This document shows, piece after piece, positions 36,365-45,402 of a stretch of DNA of 64,000 nucleotides; within the stretch, counting starts at the first letter, position 1; every line of letters begins with the position of its first letter. This stretch comes from Acinetobacter suaedae (GTDB lineage: Bacteria > Pseudomonadota > Gammaproteobacteria > Pseudomonadales > Moraxellaceae), in assembly GCF_008630915.1 (NCBI RefSeq), contig NZ_CP043909.1:744001-808000 (forward strand). The letters run 5' to 3'. A program made the translations under genes and the position numbers. Under the pieces are notes generated by a model. That model was given only the letters and a program-made list of their open reading frames with translations, was not told where the DNA came from and did not search any database.

Positions 36365-37276
36365 GTGTCATCTATTTCTCCAGTTAATGCGGATGTTTTA
36401 AAACAAGCTCAACAACGTATTCAACAAGATTTATTGACTGCATTAGCTGCATTTTCTATTCCAGAACCGTTAAAAGCAGCAGTTCATCATGCAGTCATGC
36501 TTGGGGGGAAACGTGTTCGTCCAGCATTGTGCTACGCCACTGCTTCGTTAAAGCCAAATCATAATTTTGCCGCAGTTCGCCGTGCTGCCGTTGCCGTTGA
36601 ATTAATTCATTGTTATTCCTTGGCACATGATGATTTGCCATGTATGGATAATGATTTATTACGTCGTGGTCAACCAACGTGTCACGTGGTATTTGGTGAA
36701 GACACAGCATTGTTGGCAGGTGATATTCTGCAATCAATGGCATTTGAGATTTTAGGCAGTCGTTTATTTGACGACCAGGCACAAGGTACAGATGCAGCTA
36801 TTGTTCTTAAGCAAATGCAAATCTTAGCTACAGCAAGTTCAAAGATGGTTTGCGGTCAGGTTTTGGATCTGCAAGCTGAAGGTAAACAAGTTGATCAAAC
36901 TGAATTAGAAAATATTCATCGCAATAAAACAGGTGCATTGATTCAAGCTGCGATCATGATGGGGGCGGTTACTGTTTTCACAGGTACGGATCCAGCGATT
37001 CCGAAATTACGTCAATTCGGGCAAACCATTGGTTTAGCTTTCCAAGTACAAGATGATATTTTGGATATTACAGCCAGTACTGAAACATTAGGCAAGACTG
37101 CGGGTAAAGATGAGCAAGTGCAAAAATCAACTTACCCAGCATTGATGGGGTTAGAAAAAGCCCAAGCTTATGCTCAAAATTTACATGATCAGGCATTTGA
37201 AGCATTGGCATATTTTGGTGATCAAGCGCAGGAGTTAACTGCTATTTCACATTTTTTGCTTGCTCGAAAAAGCTAA
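36365..37276 (+). CDS. ispA: Farnesyl diphosphate synthase
   Basis: A cytosolic prenyl transferase of 303 residues that joins IPP with DMAPP/GPP to make farnesyl diphosphate for quinones and cell-wall lipid carrier. Both aspartate-rich Mg sites are visible: DDLPCMDND (about residue 90) and DDILDIT (about residue 228), with GGKRVRPAL near the N-terminus. Translation starts at GTG (36365) after GAGG with six-base spacing. No dxs follows; instead a strong terminator, so the gene is monocistronic. Confidence 0.95.
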   Translation: MSSISPVNADVLKQAQQRIQQDLLTALAAFSIPEPLKAAVHHAVMLGGKRVRPALCYATASLKPNHNFAAVRRAAVAVELIHCYSLAHDDLPCMDNDLLRRGQPTCHVVFGEDTALLAGDILQSMAFEILGSRLFDDQAQGTDAAIVLKQMQILATASSKMVCGQVLDLQAEGKQVDQTELENIHRNKTGALIQAAIMMGAVTVFTGTDPAIPKLRQFGQTIGLAFQVQDDILDITASTETLGKTAGKDEQVQKSTYPALMGLEKAQAYAQNLHDQAFEALAYFGDQAQELTAISHFLLARKS

Positions 37277-37288
37277 AAAATAAGATAA

Positions 37289-37324
37289 AAAAAACAAAGC
37301 GGCAGATCTGCCGCTTTGTTTTTT
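37289..37324. terminator. Bidirectional terminator ispA / stomatin gene
   Basis: A perfect 36-base palindrome centred on GATC (arms end in CAAAGCGGCAGA) with A and T tracts at either end, between convergent genes. Confidence 0.92.
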
Positions 37325-37334
37325 GAATGATGGT

Positions 37335-38186
37335 TTAGTGTTTGCCCATCAATCCACGAATTGTATTGAGTACATCGGCTGGTAACACCACTGTTTTCGC
37401 ATTACCTGATTTTGATAATTCTTGCATGGCTTTAACATATTGTTCACCAAGTAAATAAGCAACAGGTGTTTCTTTATCACCCACTGCACTTGTCACCATT
37501 TCAATCGCACGTTTAGATGCTTCAGCAAGAACAACTTGTGCCTCTGCATCACGGCGCGAAGCTTCTAAACGACCATCTGCTTCAAGGATTGCAGCTTGCT
37601 TTTCACCATCAGCTTTGGTGACAGTTGCGCGACGCTGACGTTCAGCTGCTGCTTGTGCTTCCATTGCAGATTGCATGGTGTGAGAAGGTTGAATATCTTG
37701 GATTTCAACAGTTTTAAGGGTAATACCCCAGTCGGCAATATCATCAGAAATCGCAGCTTTAAGCTTCGCTTTGATCTGATCTCGAGAAGATAAAGCATCA
37801 TCTAAAGCCATTTCACCAGCAATTGAACGCAGTGAAGTTTGGACCATATTTTGAATTGCCCAGTTATAGTTCTCAATACCATAGACTGCTTTTTCAGGTG
37901 TTGTAATATTGATATATGCCACAGCATTCATCACTAATACAGCATTATCACTGGTAATCACTTCTTGCGAAGGAATATCCAAAACAATATCTTTGGTGGT
38001 GATTTTATAAGCGACTTCGTCGATATAAGGAATAACGAAATTCAAACCTGGTTGTAGAGTGGTATGGTATTTACCTAATCGTTGAACAATCCATTTATAG
38101 CCTTGGGGAACGAGACGAACCCCTTTAAAAATAGTCGTAGCGATAAATGCGATAAACGCTAAGACAACAATAGTTCCGACTGACAT
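37335..38186 (-). CDS. SPFH/stomatin-family membrane protein (QmcA-like)
   Basis: A 283-residue SPFH (band 7) protein with one N-terminal membrane helix (residues 3-20), a band-7 domain (about 25-190) and a helical C-terminal part rich in A, E and R (EAQAAAERQRRATVTKADGEKQ). Such proteins form large oligomeric rings in the inner membrane and help organise or protect membrane proteins. AGAGGG precedes the start. It follows the NfeD-family gene by 19 bases, the well-known stomatin/NfeD pair (qmcA-ybbJ in E. coli). Confidence 0.9.
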   Translation of the reverse strand: MSVGTIVVLAFIAFIATTIFKGVRLVPQGYKWIVQRLGKYHTTLQPGLNFVIPYIDEVAYKITTKDIVLDIPSQEVITSDNAVLVMNAVAYINITTPEKAVYGIENYNWAIQNMVQTSLRSIAGEMALDDALSSRDQIKAKLKAAISDDIADWGITLKTVEIQDIQPSHTMQSAMEAQAAAERQRRATVTKADGEKQAAILEADGRLEASRRDAEAQVVLAEASKRAIEMVTSAVGDKETPVAYLLGEQYVKAMQELSKSGNAKTVVLPADVLNTIRGLMGKH

Positions 38187-38205
38187 TTGAAACCCTCTTT
38201 TCTGT

Positions 38206-38667
38206 TTATGAAGTACAATGTGGTTGAACGACTAAATCATTACCCAAAATATCAATTACGCGTACGCGATCACCGACTTGAACAGGTGTCACACAGCGAC
38301 AATGCCATTCATCTGAACCCAATACGGGTAATGAAAAACGAACTAAAATTTGTTCATGCTCAAGCCCAGTTTGAATCACCATACCAACTTGACCAATTGT
38401 GGCTTCGCGAGAGAGGCCTGCTTTGGTTTTGTCCGTAGATAACGGTTTGATAAATTTGAACCAAAGAAGCGTACATAGAATAGATAAAATTCCCCAAGTA
38501 ATGACTTGAGTTGGAAATCCCATCATTGGGAAGAGCCATAATAAAATGCAGACCATGATGGCAGCTATGCCGAACCACAGCGCGGCAAACGCAGGTATAA
38601 TTAGCTCTGAAAGAATGAGTACAATCCCTAATACAAACCAGTGCCAAGGCTCAACTACAAATTCCAT
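38206..38667 (-). CDS. NfeD-family protein
   Basis: A 153-residue membrane protein with two to three N-terminal helices (WFVLGIVLILSELIIPAF, LWFGIAAIMVCILLWLF) and a C-terminal OB-fold-like soluble domain (GQVGMVIQTGL, VGDRVRVIDILGNDLVVQP). The NfeD family works with SPFH proteins such as the one encoded just downstream, and the two are co-transcribed. The short form without the ClpP-like protease domain is present here. Confidence 0.9.
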   Translation of the reverse strand: MEFVVEPWHWFVLGIVLILSELIIPAFAALWFGIAAIMVCILLWLFPMMGFPTQVITWGILSILCTLLWFKFIKPLSTDKTKAGLSREATIGQVGMVIQTGLEHEQILVRFSLPVLGSDEWHCRCVTPVQVGDRVRVIDILGNDLVVQPHCTS

Positions 38668-38691
38668 AGATTTGCTCGCATTATAAAAATT

Positions 38692-38719
38692 CAGGAGATG
38701 AAAATTTATTCATCTCCTG
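38692..38719. repeat. Hairpin between nfeD-like and patatin genes
   Basis: Perfect 11-bp arms CAGGAGATGAA / TTCATCTCCTG with a 6-base loop. There is no T tract; the role is unknown. A second imperfect hairpin lies at 38751-38789. Confidence 0.55.
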
Positions 38720-38750
38720 TACTCTAGCAGATCATTAACTCTATGAATAT

Positions 38751-38789
38751 ACAGGAGCTGTCGATATTTGAAATATCGATAGCTGCTGT
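38751..38789. terminator. Long imperfect hairpin after the patatin gene
   Basis: Nineteen-base arms around position 38770 with two mismatches (core TCGATATTT / AAATATCGA), lying directly beyond the patatin gene stop. A T run (38792-38799) follows only on the plus strand, so a role as minus-strand terminator is plausible but not clean. Confidence 0.45.
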
Positions 38790-38798
38790 GGTCTTTTT

Positions 38799-39716
38799 TT
38801 AGAATTTAGGTGTGGGTGCAGGTTTTAATGCAGCAGGTGATTTCTTAAATGCAGTAATTGCATTTTGTATCGCAACGATCTTCGCTTGAGCTGCTTTTTC
38901 ACCTTCAAGAATGGCTTGATTACTGGATTTTAAATCAAGTACACCAAGGTGCCCAACTTTAGGTTGAATTACAATCGTGGCTTGATTGAGTTCCTCATTG
39001 ATACTGTGTTGCCCCATGATGTTTAGGGTTTGATCAAGTAATCCCCACATGCTGACTGGTCGATCAGCTGTTGGTCGAGCAGAGATATCTACCGCAATTA
39101 CGATATCAGCCCCCATATCTTTTGCAGTTTTCACTGGAATCGGGCTGACCAGTCCACCATCGACATATTTGGTATTTCCAATGAGGGTAGGAACAAAGAC
39201 GTTTGGAATGCTACACGATGCTCGAACTGCTTGTCCCGCATTTCCTTTAATGAATTCAGCCTTTTTACCATTATCTAAACGTGTCGCCACAGCTGCGAAA
39301 CGAATGGGAAATTTTTCAATTGGCTTGTTTCCAATTTGTGTGTTGACGTAGTTTTGCAGCTTTTGACCCACAATGAATCCTTGACTGTTTATGGTCAAAT
39401 CACGAATATCCGATTCTTGTAGTTTCAAAGCAAGATTTTGCATTTGATAAGGTGTTTGTCCGCTAGCATAAATACTACCGACAAAACTACCGGCACTTGT
39501 ACCTGTGACAATTTTAGGTTTAATCCCATGTGATTCTAACACTTTGATCACACCAATATGAGCAAAGCCTTTCGCACCTCCACCCCCTAAAGCAATTGCA
39601 ATCACAGGTTCACGCGCTTGCATCGTTGGAGTAGGAACAGTTTTCTTTGCAGTGGGATCACAGCCAAATAAAGTGAAGCTAACCAGTGCCAAACAAGACA
39701 GTCGAGCAATATTCAT
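38799..39716 (-). CDS. Patatin-like phospholipase, lipoprotein
   Basis: A 305-residue RssA/patatin-type lipid acyl hydrolase. The signal peptide ends in a lipobox (TLFGC, Cys19). The serine-aspartate dyad motifs are present: oxyanion loop GGGGAKG (about residue 48), nucleophile GTSAG (GxSxG) and the catalytic DGG in YVDGGLVSPIP. Bacterial relatives cleave phospholipids or act on membrane lipids; substrate unknown. It appears monocistronic with hairpins downstream. Confidence 0.86.
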   Translation of the reverse strand: MNIARLSCLALVSFTLFGCDPTAKKTVPTPTMQAREPVIAIALGGGGAKGFAHIGVIKVLESHGIKPKIVTGTSAGSFVGSIYASGQTPYQMQNLALKLQESDIRDLTINSQGFIVGQKLQNYVNTQIGNKPIEKFPIRFAAVATRLDNGKKAEFIKGNAGQAVRASCSIPNVFVPTLIGNTKYVDGGLVSPIPVKTAKDMGADIVIAVDISARPTADRPVSMWGLLDQTLNIMGQHSINEELNQATIVIQPKVGHLGVLDLKSSNQAILEGEKAAQAKIVAIQNAITAFKKSPAALKPAPTPKF

Positions 39717-39778
39717 ATCGAATGTAGATTAATTAACCAATTGGAAGGGCACATCAGATCAGATTTGCCCTTATTTTT

Positions 39779-40405
39779 CTAGTCTTTTTTCACTAGTTTT
39801 TGTAATGGCTCTGCAAGCCATTCGGGGTTTTTAGGTGAGAAATGGCCAACATAGTGTTGCATGATCTGCTCAAGATCTTGCTGATAATGCCCTGTTGGTG
39901 TGAAAGCACCTAAGCTATAGATCGTCTTATGATCATAATCAAATGCAAACATGACAATTGGAATACCTGCTGCATGTGCAATATGATAAAAACCGCTTTT
40001 CATTTTCTCGGCTTTTTTACGCGTTCCTTCAGGTGCCATACCGACCCAAATCCGTTCGTGTTGGTGTATGGTTGCAACAACTTGTTCTGTCAGCCCGTAT
40101 GAGCTATCGCGACGTACTGGAATCAGTCCAGCCCAGTTAAGAAAAGCTTTGAAGGGTGGTTTAAATAACGTATCTTTTCCCAGCACCGTTATTTTTAGCC
40201 CCAAGCCACCAATCGCGAGAAAACCATACCAACCATCAATATTTGAAGTGTGTGGTGAAATAATGGCCACGGCTTTAGGAAGATTGGGAATTTCGCCGAC
40301 GACCGTCCAACCTTGGCTTAAAAAGAGTTTTTTATACAACTCTCGGCTATAAAAGTTTCCACGTTGTGGCACTAATGGCGGTAAATCAGGAAAATGTTGT
40401 GGCAT
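39779..40405 (-). CDS. Lysophospholipid acyltransferase family protein
   Basis: A 208-residue PlsC/LPLAT-family acyltransferase. The catalytic NHxxxxD-type motif appears as PHTSNIDGWYG (H and D separated by four residues) and the second block as APEGTRKKAEKMKSGFYHIA. These enzymes transfer acyl groups to lysophospholipid or glycerol-phosphate acceptors at the membrane. The gene is a short stand-alone form, lacking the extra domains of PlsB. The acceptor is unknown. Confidence 0.83.
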   Translation of the reverse strand: MPQHFPDLPPLVPQRGNFYSRELYKKLFLSQGWTVVGEIPNLPKAVAIISPHTSNIDGWYGFLAIGGLGLKITVLGKDTLFKPPFKAFLNWAGLIPVRRDSSYGLTEQVVATIHQHERIWVGMAPEGTRKKAEKMKSGFYHIAHAAGIPIVMFAFDYDHKTIYSLGAFTPTGHYQQDLEQIMQHYVGHFSPKNPEWLAEPLQKLVKKD

Positions 40406-40550
40406 AAATAAAGATTTAAAATAACAACCTCTTATTATGTTAAGCGGTCATACGATACACTGCATTGGCAAAAAATAAGATTTTATGATCTTGAAAATGG
40501 AATGAATAGATACTTCGACATGTGGATTGCAGATTATAGGAATCGTTCGT

Positions 40551-41810
40551 ATGCCTAATATTCGACAGGTTTATCTCCTGCTATTTTCGTTATATTGGGC
40601 GCAAGGTCTACCTGTTGGCTTTATGACGCATGCTTTACCTGTAATTTTAAGAGCACAAGGTGTGTCTTTGGCGCATATCGGTGGTTTTGGATTATTGATG
40701 TTGCCTTGGGCGATTAAAATCTTTTGGGCCCCATTTGTGGATCGAGTTGCATTGTCACGGTTGGGGCAATACCGCAGTTGGATTATTCCAACGCAATTAT
40801 GCAGCGTGACCATTTTAGTAATTCTATCTTTTTTCCCAATTCATGCGCTTGATCAACCTAGTTATTTGTTGATTTTCTTTGGGTTATTGTTGTTTATGAA
40901 TCTGACTGGCGCGACGCAGGATATTGCCACGGATGCCTTGGCAGTAAATTTGCTAAAAAGTGATCAACAACACTGGGGGAATACGATCCAAGTGATTGGC
41001 TCACGACTTGGATTTATCGTAGGCGGTGGAGCCGTGTTGTGGTGTTTGGATTGGTTACATTGGCAAGCAACATTTTTGATTTTGGCGCTATTGGTTTTTT
41101 TGAACACCTTACCTGTACTTTTGTTTCAAGAACCGATTCATGCCAAAGTGCAAACCGCGCATGATCAGCCAACTCGCTCTATATTTAAAACGATTACTGC
41201 ATATCTGGATTATTTTAAATCTTCTTCAGAATTAAAAGCATGGCTATTGGTATTGGTCAGTTTCAAAATTGCAGATGGGTTGTCGGGGCCCTTACTCAAA
41301 CCTTTAATGGTTGATATGGGCTTGAGCTTCTCACAGATTGGAATTTACATCACTATGTTAGGTGCAGTCGCAGCTTTGGCTGGGGCAGGAATAGCAGGTG
41401 TCTTACTGAAATATATTGCTAGACCAACTGCATTGATTACATTTTCATGGTTAAAAATCCTGAGCCTGCTAGGGTATGTTTGTTTAGCTTTTATCTATGA
41501 ACATGGTTATCAGATGAGTCCGTTGTGGCTATATCTAGTCAATGCATTTGAAGATGCGTGTTCTGCTATGTTGCTGGTAGTGATGTTGACTTTGATCATG
41601 CATTACAGTCGTAAACAATTTGCAGGGACTGATTTTACCTTTCAAGTTTCAATTATGGCGACAGTCAGTGGCTCACTCTACATGGTCAGCGGTATATTGG
41701 GAGATGTATTAGGTTACTACTTTTATTTGATGATTATTGTGATTGTTGGGATGTTTACATTAATACCAATTTATTCATGGAAACAGATGAAATTTATAAA
41801 AAAGCATTAG
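40551..41810 (+). CDS. AmpG-like MFS permease
   Basis: A 12-helix transporter of 419 residues. The N-terminal pattern LYWAQGLPVGFMTHALPVILRAQG, then IKIFWAPFVDRVALSRLGQYRSWI, resembles the AmpG/acetyl-CoA transporter (PAT) family rather than sugar MFS. AmpG imports cell-wall muropeptides, so peptidoglycan recycling is possible, but the protein is only a distant match and the substrate is open. AGGA lies 9 bases before the ATG at 40551; an in-frame start at 40527 has no support. Confidence 0.72.
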   Translation: MPNIRQVYLLLFSLYWAQGLPVGFMTHALPVILRAQGVSLAHIGGFGLLMLPWAIKIFWAPFVDRVALSRLGQYRSWIIPTQLCSVTILVILSFFPIHALDQPSYLLIFFGLLLFMNLTGATQDIATDALAVNLLKSDQQHWGNTIQVIGSRLGFIVGGGAVLWCLDWLHWQATFLILALLVFLNTLPVLLFQEPIHAKVQTAHDQPTRSIFKTITAYLDYFKSSSELKAWLLVLVSFKIADGLSGPLLKPLMVDMGLSFSQIGIYITMLGAVAALAGAGIAGVLLKYIARPTALITFSWLKILSLLGYVCLAFIYEHGYQMSPLWLYLVNAFEDACSAMLLVVMLTLIMHYSRKQFAGTDFTFQVSIMATVSGSLYMVSGILGDVLGYYFYLMIIVIVGMFTLIPIYSWKQMKFIKKH

Positions 41811-42315
41811 TAGATAATTGAAGTAAATGGGTTAAATTTTTTCACATACACTTTTCTATTATTGAAAAGTGTATTTTTTTGCCATTCTAATAGGTATTTA
41901 ATTATACTAAATTTATGTGAATATGGTATTAAATATGAGCAGGAGTGGTGTTTTACTCTTATTAAAATTACGTGAATAATGAATCAAACAACAGGAAAAA
42001 GGATGTGGGTATTAGCCTAAAGTCTAAATAAGAATAATGAAATATTTTTTTAATCGTTCTGTAAGATAAAGGTGCTGTGTAGGATTTGTTACCAAATATA
42101 GTAAAGAGAATAGCTTGGTAAATTGGAAGGATGGTTTCACCTCATTTCGATTCAAGTTTCAACTTTATTTTATATATAAATCATTTTTTTAGATGTAGTA
42201 ACCAAATTCATGCACCTCAATACATTGGAAAATGTTTGATCCTTTTAGTTCTTAGTAAAAATACGGATCAATTTCGCATGGATAGGCAACATAAAATATA
42301 GATTAGGAGTTTTCG
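41811..42315. other. Intergenic region before the DcaP-type porin
   Basis: About 505 AT-rich bases without a gene. It contains the terminator at 41848-41880. The rest must carry the dcaP-like promoter; no operator could be recognised. Confidence 0.55.
41848..41880 (+). terminator. Terminator of the AmpG-like permease gene
   Basis: The stem ACACTTTTC / GAAAAGTGT with a 7-base loop is followed by ATTTTTTTT. Confidence 0.88.
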
Positions 42316-43578
42316 ATGCAATTATCACTAAATAGTAAATCATTTGTAATTAAAGGATTAGCGCTAACGGTCACCGCTTTGATGATGAGTGGAGCACATG
42401 CGGCAGCTTCAGATAAGGAAGAAATTCAAAAGCTTCGTCAGGAAGTTGAAGCATTAAAAGCTTTAGTTCAAGAACAAAGACAGGTGCAACAACAGCAGCA
42501 AGTACAATTAGCGGAAGTTAAAACCCAGCCTCCAGTAACTGCACCTGTTTCACCATTAGCATCTTTAAAGTCTAAAGCCGGTGCTGATGTAAATCTGTAT
42601 GGTTTCGTTAGAGGAGATGCCAACTACATTATCGAAGGTGCAGATGAGGATTTTAACGCTGTAAGTAAATCTACTGGTGAAACTAAAGATAAATTACGAG
42701 CAACGGCGAAAACAACACGTCTTGGTTTAGACTTTACCACGCCAGTCGGTGATGCAAAGGTTGGAGGGAAAGTTGAAGTTGATTTTGCTGGTACGAATGA
42801 TGGATTACGCATCCGCCACGCATATTTAACTTATAATAACTGGCTATTTGGTCAAACCACGTCCAACTTCTTGTCAAACCATGCACCTGAAATGATCGAT
42901 TTCTCCACCAATATCGGTGGTGGCACAAAGCGTATTCCTCAAGTCCGTTATAATTACAAATTGAGTCCGACCACACAATTATTTGTTTCAGCAGAGGAAG
43001 GTGATAGCTCAGCAACTGATGATAAACTTAAATATAGATTACCTGTGTTGACCGCTAAAGTGACACAAGCTTATGCAGAAGGTAAAGGTTCTGCTTCAGC
43101 ACGTGCTTTAGTTGAAAACTATAAGTCAGAAAAAACAGGTGATGATAAGACCGGTTGGGGTATCGCTGTAGGTACAGATTTTAAAGTTGCTGATCCTTTA
43201 AAACTGTTTGCTGATGCATCTTATGTGGTCGGAGATAATAGCTATCTATATGGCAGCAATACAGCCTATACCGTCGTAAATAATGATATTGAGCAGAATG
43301 AAGTCATTGCTGTGCAGGTCGGTGGAACCTATAAGATTTTACCTAATTTACGTTCAACATTGGCTTATGGAGCTCATTTTGCTGATGATGGTACTGACTA
43401 TGCCAAAGCCAATGTCACAGCTAATGAGAAAGTTCAACAAGCTTGGATCAACTTTATTTATACACCAGTAAAACCAATTGATTTAGGTGTTGAATATCTC
43501 AATGGTAAACGTGAAACTTTCGAAGGGAAGTCTTATAAAGATAATCGTGTAGGCTTAATGGCAAAATACAGCTTCTAA
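42316..43578 (+). CDS. dcaP: DcaP-type trimeric porin
   Basis: A 420-residue outer-membrane porin of the DcaP family, abundant in Acinetobacter and implicated in uptake of dicarboxylic acids and some beta-lactamase inhibitors. After a signal peptide (GAHAAA) comes a predicted coiled coil, EIQKLRQEVEALKALVQEQRQ then QQQQ, periplasmic, followed by the barrel that starts VNLYGFVRGDANY and ends LMAKYSF. The paired motif GIAVGTDFKVADPLKLFADASYV is typical. AGGAG lies about 9 bases before the ATG. Confidence 0.87.
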   Translation: MQLSLNSKSFVIKGLALTVTALMMSGAHAAASDKEEIQKLRQEVEALKALVQEQRQVQQQQQVQLAEVKTQPPVTAPVSPLASLKSKAGADVNLYGFVRGDANYIIEGADEDFNAVSKSTGETKDKLRATAKTTRLGLDFTTPVGDAKVGGKVEVDFAGTNDGLRIRHAYLTYNNWLFGQTTSNFLSNHAPEMIDFSTNIGGGTKRIPQVRYNYKLSPTTQLFVSAEEGDSSATDDKLKYRLPVLTAKVTQAYAEGKGSASARALVENYKSEKTGDDKTGWGIAVGTDFKVADPLKLFADASYVVGDNSYLYGSNTAYTVVNNDIEQNEVIAVQVGGTYKILPNLRSTLAYGAHFADDGTDYAKANVTANEKVQQAWINFIYTPVKPIDLGVEYLNGKRETFEGKSYKDNRVGLMAKYSF

Positions 43579-43598
43579 AGCAAATTACACACCAGCTT

Positions 43599-43628
43599 AA
43601 AATCGAGGGTCACGCCTCGATTTTTTTT
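43599..43628 (+). terminator. dcaP-like terminator
   Basis: The stem AAAATCGAGG / CCTCGATTTT with a 6-base loop is followed by TTTTATT. Confidence 0.88.
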
Positions 43629-43676
43629 ATTTATAAAACTTTTGAAGTGCGATTGAGGAGGTGAGGGGATTTTATC

Positions 43677-43693
43677 TTTAAGTCATTTTTAAG
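43677..43693 (+). promoter_or_regulatory. PmrA box upstream of pmrC
   Basis: TTTAAG-TCATT-TTTAAG, a direct repeat with the five-base spacer characteristic of PmrA/BasR boxes, about 55 bases upstream of the pmrC start. PmrA is encoded two genes downstream, so autoregulation of pmrCAB is expected. Confidence 0.78.
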
Positions 43694-43747
43694 TTTATTT
43701 TAGTAAGGTTTCAACACTCCAAAATCGATTGGTAGAGTGTGATTTTC

Positions 43748-45388
43748 ATGCTGCTGCAAAAATTCAAGATCAAAGTCATTTCACTTCTAACCTTTAATCT
43801 TTTGTTGGCAATTTGGTTAGGTTTTTTTCTCAATATTAGCTTTTATGAACGGCTTCGATCACTCACACCCTATACAGGAGTGAAGGCAAATTTATTTATT
43901 TTTGCTTCTGTTGTGGTTGTGATTTCACTATACAGTTTTATCTTGCAGTGGGTGAGTTGGAAGTGGAGTGCAAAACTGGTTGCGATTGTCTTAATTGTGA
44001 TTGGCGGGCTGGCTTCTTATATGGTGACAAGTTTGGGGGTGTTGATCACTGCCGACCAAATCCAAAATATCATGCAAACAAATTTTGCAGAAGCCCGAGA
44101 TACATGGTCATGGAATTTATTGCTGTGGGTTCTGGGAATGATTGTCCTTCCTATTGCTACAATACTCTTTGTGCAAATCAAGCCTGAACCGATCGCAGGT
44201 CAAATTTTAAGTAAATTTGTGGTTTCTGGATTATCTTTGTTGATTGTAGCTGGGGCATTATTTATTTTTTATGTTGATTTTGCTGCGATTTTTCGTGAGC
44301 ATCGTGATTTAAAACGTATGATATCACCACAAAATATGCTTGCGGCTTCGGTTTCATATTATAAAAAGAAAGTACCTCATCAAAATTTACCTTTGCTTGG
44401 TTATGGTTTGGATGCAACGATTGACGATCAAAATACAGAAAATTTACCTAAATTAATGGTGTTAGTGGTCGGTGAAACTGCACGTGCTGAAAGTTTTGCT
44501 TTAGATGGTTATGCTAGAAACACTAATCCAAAACTTGCTCAGCAAGAGATCATCAATTTTTCCCAAGTGAGCTCTTGTGGTACAGCAACGGCAGTTTCTG
44601 TGCCGTGTATGTTTTCAGGTATGCCAAGAGCGGATTATGATGAGCAGTTGGCAAGTCACCGCGAGGGGTTATTGGATATCGCTAAGCGAGCGGGTTATCA
44701 AGTGACATGGATTGATAATAACTCAGGTTGTAAGGGGACCTGTGATCGTGTTGAACAGTTTCAAATACCGGATTCTATCCAGCAGAAATGGTGCAAAAAT
44801 GATGAATGTCTTGACGGAATTTTAGTCGATAGTTTAAAAGCTTATCTAGCAAGAGTTCCAAAACAAGATACTCGTCCACGTTTGATCATATTACATCAAC
44901 TTGGAAGCCACGGTCCTGCTTATTACGAGCGTGTACCGGCTACCTTCAATCAGTTTAAGCCAGCTTGTGATACCAATGCAATTCAAGGCTGTCGTCATGA
45001 TCAATTGATCAATAGTTATGACAACACGGTGTTGTATACAGATCATATATTGGATGCATTAATAGAAACATTAAAAAATACAACGCAATATCGAAGTGCA
45101 ATGTGGTATTTATCAGATCATGGTGAGTCTACTGGTGAACATGGTATGTATTTACATGGCGCGCCTTATGCAATCGCACCAACACAACAAACTCATATTC
45201 CGATGCTGATGTGGTTTTCTAAATCATGGCAACAACAGGCAGAAGAACAGGTGCACTGTTTGTTTAAACAACAGGATAAGAAACTGAGTCAGGATAACTT
45301 ATTTCCAACTATGCTGAGTTTATTGGATGTGAAAACTAAAGCAATCGACTCAAATAACAACATGCTAACCGCATGTACCCGTCTATAA
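43748..45388 (+). CDS. pmrC: Lipid A phosphoethanolamine transferase PmrC/EptA
   Basis: A 546-residue inner-membrane enzyme with five N-terminal membrane helices and a large periplasmic alkaline-phosphatase-like domain. It adds phosphoethanolamine to lipid A, lowering its negative charge; this modification reduces susceptibility to polymyxins. Conserved parts are VVGETARAESFALDGYARNTNP (metal-ligand E), the catalytic threonine in SSCGTATAVSVPC, and LSDHGESTGEHGMYLHG. The start ATG at 43748 follows an in-frame GTG (43739) that is less likely. First gene of the pmrCAB operon. Confidence 0.96.
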   Translation: MLLQKFKIKVISLLTFNLLLAIWLGFFLNISFYERLRSLTPYTGVKANLFIFASVVVVISLYSFILQWVSWKWSAKLVAIVLIVIGGLASYMVTSLGVLITADQIQNIMQTNFAEARDTWSWNLLLWVLGMIVLPIATILFVQIKPEPIAGQILSKFVVSGLSLLIVAGALFIFYVDFAAIFREHRDLKRMISPQNMLAASVSYYKKKVPHQNLPLLGYGLDATIDDQNTENLPKLMVLVVGETARAESFALDGYARNTNPKLAQQEIINFSQVSSCGTATAVSVPCMFSGMPRADYDEQLASHREGLLDIAKRAGYQVTWIDNNSGCKGTCDRVEQFQIPDSIQQKWCKNDECLDGILVDSLKAYLARVPKQDTRPRLIILHQLGSHGPAYYERVPATFNQFKPACDTNAIQGCRHDQLINSYDNTVLYTDHILDALIETLKNTTQYRSAMWYLSDHGESTGEHGMYLHGAPYAIAPTQQTHIPMLMWFSKSWQQQAEEQVHCLFKQQDKKLSQDNLFPTMLSLLDVKTKAIDSNNNMLTACTRL

Positions 45389-45402
45389 GGTGAGATGAAC
45401 TT

